From JAEUSG01 sp964590225 (GTDB lineage Bacteria; Fibrobacterota; OXYB2-FULL-49-7; JAEUSG01): a DNA stretch of 64,000 nt. The translations under genes were made by a program, and so were the position numbers. Below, in pieces: positions 61,959-64,000 of this stretch (the stretch's first letter is position 1; every line of letters starts with the position of its first letter). Under the pieces are notes generated by a model that was not told the DNA's origin, ran no database searches, and saw only the letters and a list, made by a program, of their open reading frames with translations. Location: assembly GCA_964590225.1 (NCBI GenBank), contig CAZPWS010000011.1, forward strand, positions 6,824 to 70,823. Direction: 5' to 3'.

Positions 61959-62849
61959 TTATATTTCTTTTCCACACAGTAATTTGTATGCTTCACGATA
62001 TTTCTGAACCGTCTTTTCGACAACATCGTCCGGCAATAGTGGCGCAGGAGGAGTTTTATTCCACTTTATTGACACAAGATAGTCGCGCACAAACTGTTTG
62101 TCGAAGCTGTTTTGAACCTTTCCGGGCATATACTCCGCCTTTGGCCAAAAACGGGAAGAGTCGGGCGAGAGAATTTCATCGATAAGAATAATCTCGCCAT
62201 CGCGAAGTCCAAACTCAAATTTTGTATCGGCAAGAATAATTCCCTTCGATTCGGCATACTTGGCAGCTTTATTGTAAATAGCAATGGTGAGCTCTTTTAA
62301 CTTATTCGCTACTTCACTACCAACAATTTCTACTGTTTTATTGTAATCAATATTCTCATCATGTTCGCCTTGCGGAGCTTTAAACGCTGGTGTAAAAATT
62401 GGCTCCGGCAGTTTATCAGACTCTCGCAGGCCTACGGGAAGTTTAATGCCACAAATTTCACCAGTTGCCTGATAATCTTTAAGCCCAGAACCCGTTATGT
62501 ATCCTCTAACAACGCATTCGACATCGTACCTATTCGCCTTTTTAACGATTACAGCTCTATCGCGAAGGTCGTTATCGTACTTTCGCAAATTGGCTGGAAA
62601 ATCCTCAACCGAAACCGCAACAAGATGATTTTTAACAACATCCTTAACTAAATCGAACCAGAAAAGAGACATCTGATTCAAAATTCTTCCTTTATCTGGA
62701 ATTCCATTTGGCATAACAACATCAAACGCCGATATTCGGTCTGTTGCAACAATTAGCAAATTATCGCCCATATCATAAACATCCCGCACCTTCCCACGGG
62801 TAAAAACGGGGTACTCCACGATGTTCGTTCTAACAAGCGCTTGCTTCAT
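61959..62849 (-). CDS. purC: SAICAR synthetase
   Basis: The 296-residue protein is the longer yeast-like form of PurC: TRGKVRDVYDMG at the start, VATDRISAFDVVMP, and ILADTKFEFGL with LIDEILSPDSSRFW. It joins aspartate to CAIR in purine synthesis. It starts the purC-purH pair after a 145-base gap that contains a TATATAA box but no clear purine riboswitch. Confidence 0.95.
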   Translation of the reverse strand: MKQALVRTNIVEYPVFTRGKVRDVYDMGDNLLIVATDRISAFDVVMPNGIPDKGRILNQMSLFWFDLVKDVVKNHLVAVSVEDFPANLRKYDNDLRDRAVIVKKANRYDVECVVRGYITGSGLKDYQATGEICGIKLPVGLRESDKLPEPIFTPAFKAPQGEHDENIDYNKTVEIVGSEVANKLKELTIAIYNKAAKYAESKGIILADTKFEFGLRDGEIILIDEILSPDSSRFWPKAEYMPGKVQNSFDKQFVRDYLVSIKWNKTPPAPLLPDDVVEKTVQKYREAYKLLCGKEI

Positions 62850-62994
62850 AAATTGTGTGTCTCCATTAAGGTTTTATATAAGAACAACGGGGTTAAAATT
62901 CTAAATATTGGCATTGGTAGTCAAATGCTTTTTAAAGGGGTTACTCAGCAATTCGATCAAAATGGGTAAATTTTAGCCGAGTTCAGATCTGTAA

Positions 62995-63912
62995 TTATTT
63001 GGTAGCGTTTATAGCTGCGATAGTACCTTCCGACACCGCAACCGTAATTTGCCTTATAGACTTTTCTGCTACATCTCCAACAGCAAAAACGCCAGGGATG
63101 GTCGTTCTCATTTCCCTATCAACTCTAATGTATCCCCACTCATCGGTAGAAAGAGAATTCTTGAAAGATTCGGTATTAGGAATCATTCCTATAAAAACAA
63201 AAATACCATCTGCTTTAGAAGTGATTCTATTGCCATTTGTTACATCTTCAAACGCAACGGTCATTGAGTTATCACCATTCTTGCTAAATTCCAGAGGTTT
63301 CCTCAAGGGAATCAGTGTTATTTTCGCTGTTTTTTCGACCTGTTCCACTATTTCTCTTTTCGCACGAGGTTTTTCAGCCCTGAAAAAAATTGAAACCTTT
63401 GCGGCAAACTTAGCAATAAAAAGCGACTCTTCTAATGCGGTATCTCCTGCACCAATAACAATTACCTCTTTGCCTTCATAATATTTAGCATCACAGGTAG
63501 CACAATATGAAATACCTTTACCTCTAAACTCATTTTCCCCTTTAATGCCCAAGGGCCTCGGCGAAGCACCCGTTGCAATTATTATTTTTTTAGCCCGAAT
63601 TGTTTCGTACTCATCGACTGTAATCTCTTTTTTGGCAAGATCTACGGCCGTTATATCAACTGCCGATTTGAATTGCGCTCCCGATTTAGCTGCCTGCTCA
63701 CTCATATAGTGCGAAAGCATATAACCTGGAACTGGATCTATAAATCCGGGATAATTGGACACCTGATGAGTTATTGAAATCTGCCCGCCTGGAAGGCCCT
63801 TATCAATAACCACTGTTTTCGCTTTGGCCTGAGCTGCATAAATTGCCGCAGCAAGACCGGCAGGCCCTCCTCCCAGAATAGCAATATCAACTTCGGTACT
63901 GATTTTTTGCAT
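62995..63912 (-). CDS. trxB: Thioredoxin reductase
   Basis: The 305-residue flavoprotein has AILGGGPAGLAAAIYAAQ (FAD), CATC at 137-140 as the redox pair, VIGAGDTALEESLFIAKFA (NADPH) and FAVGDVAEKSIRQITVAVSEG at the C-terminus. It reduces thioredoxin with NADPH. The start has no clear Shine-Dalgarno sequence, and the frame remains open upstream to the window edge, but family length supports ATG at 63912. Confidence 0.94.
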   Translation of the reverse strand: MQKISTEVDIAILGGGPAGLAAAIYAAQAKAKTVVIDKGLPGGQISITHQVSNYPGFIDPVPGYMLSHYMSEQAAKSGAQFKSAVDITAVDLAKKEITVDEYETIRAKKIIIATGASPRPLGIKGENEFRGKGISYCATCDAKYYEGKEVIVIGAGDTALEESLFIAKFAAKVSIFFRAEKPRAKREIVEQVEKTAKITLIPLRKPLEFSKNGDNSMTVAFEDVTNGNRITSKADGIFVFIGMIPNTESFKNSLSTDEWGYIRVDREMRTTIPGVFAVGDVAEKSIRQITVAVSEGTIAAINATK

Positions 63913-64000
63913 GGTTGAATGAATTTCTGCTGCCCTCTTATTCCCTACTCGACAGTCATAAGTTATTTCATGCTGCTTCTTTCTGAAAATCGCTTTCCGA
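63913..64000. other. Short end region, no gene assigned
   Basis: These 88 bases precede trxB. A minus-strand frame ending ESDFQKEAA with TGA could be the end of an upstream gene, but ten codons are too few to identify it. Confidence 0.3.

Noticed and set aside
62999..63481. Plus-strand 160-codon open frame
   Set aside because: It is the complement of trxB and has no recognisable motifs.
1..64000. CRISPR arrays, transposons, prophage or integron features
   Set aside because: No direct-repeat arrays, transposase or integrase motifs, or attachment-site duplications were seen on either strand.

Overview
The window is a compact, gene-dense chromosomal segment of a Gram-negative (diderm) bacterium. 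The sequence shows outer-membrane PorV-type beta-barrel domains with the NPAGLA-like signature, lipoprotein and secreted-protein signals, lspA, LL-diaminopimelate aminotransferase (dapL), both gltX and glnS, a yeast-type purC, carboxynorspermidine dehydrogenase and several intracellular glycosidases. This combination points to the FCB superphylum, perhaps a motile relative of Fibrobacterota/Chitinivibrionia, but that placement is inference and no rRNA is present to test it. A sigma-28-like promoter in front of a small motility-family gene suggests flagella. No transposase, phage gene, CRISPR array or integrase was seen, and no gene-free stretch exceeds about 300 bases.

Layout. 1-10.8 kb is mostly minus strand: a TPR-methyltransferase cut by the window edge, a GNAT acetyltransferase, carboxynorspermidine dehydrogenase, a GH94-like phosphorylase, an inositol monophosphatase, a STAS/zinc-ribbon/TPR fusion, thiL, a 55-residue plus-strand motility-family gene, and an SppA protease fused to an outer-membrane barrel. 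10.9-14.6 kb (plus) holds a PTS IIA protein with gltX-glnS, followed by tRNA-Leu(CAG). 14.7-19.4 kb holds a LarA-like racemase divergent from a STAS protein and a 978-residue PorV/pseudo-5'-nucleotidase/beta-propeller fusion. 19.4-25.4 kb (minus) holds an rluA-type gene, aroD, metW, metX, an SpoU methylase and beta-glucuronidase. 25.5-31.6 kb (plus) holds tRNA-Ala(GGC) with its terminator, a PAS-GGDEF-HD-GYP protein, a lipoprotein, a beta-helix protein, dapL, an isolated histidine-kinase dimerisation domain and argF. 31.6-37.6 kb holds an intracellular alpha-L-fucosidase and a coupled operon of NTT/HEAT transporter, cyclic-nucleotide-binding protein and solute-binding protein.

37.6-56.0 kb (minus) is a long housekeeping array read from 56 towards 37.6 kb: Crp-like regulator, beta-helix protein, rlmN, truA, an intrinsic terminator, then the classic rimP-nusA-infB-rbfA-nrnA-truB-ribF-rpsO-pnp translation/RNA cluster, continuing into an M16 peptidase, a TPR protein, lspA, rluD and a UbiA prenyltransferase with many 4-base overlaps. 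56.1-58.0 kb (plus) has a PHP-domain protein coupled to acpS. 58.0-63.9 kb (minus) has trxB, purC, purH and topA.

The best candidates for undescribed biology are the NTT-HEAT/cNMP/solute-binding operon (33.0-37.6 kb), the two proteins that join a PorV-like barrel to a modified enzyme domain (SppA with Arg at the expected catalytic Lys; a 5'-nucleotidase domain lacking its metal-ligand motifs), and a group of plus-strand genes without Shine-Dalgarno sequences whose -10-like boxes lie so close to the start codon that leaderless mRNAs are likely.
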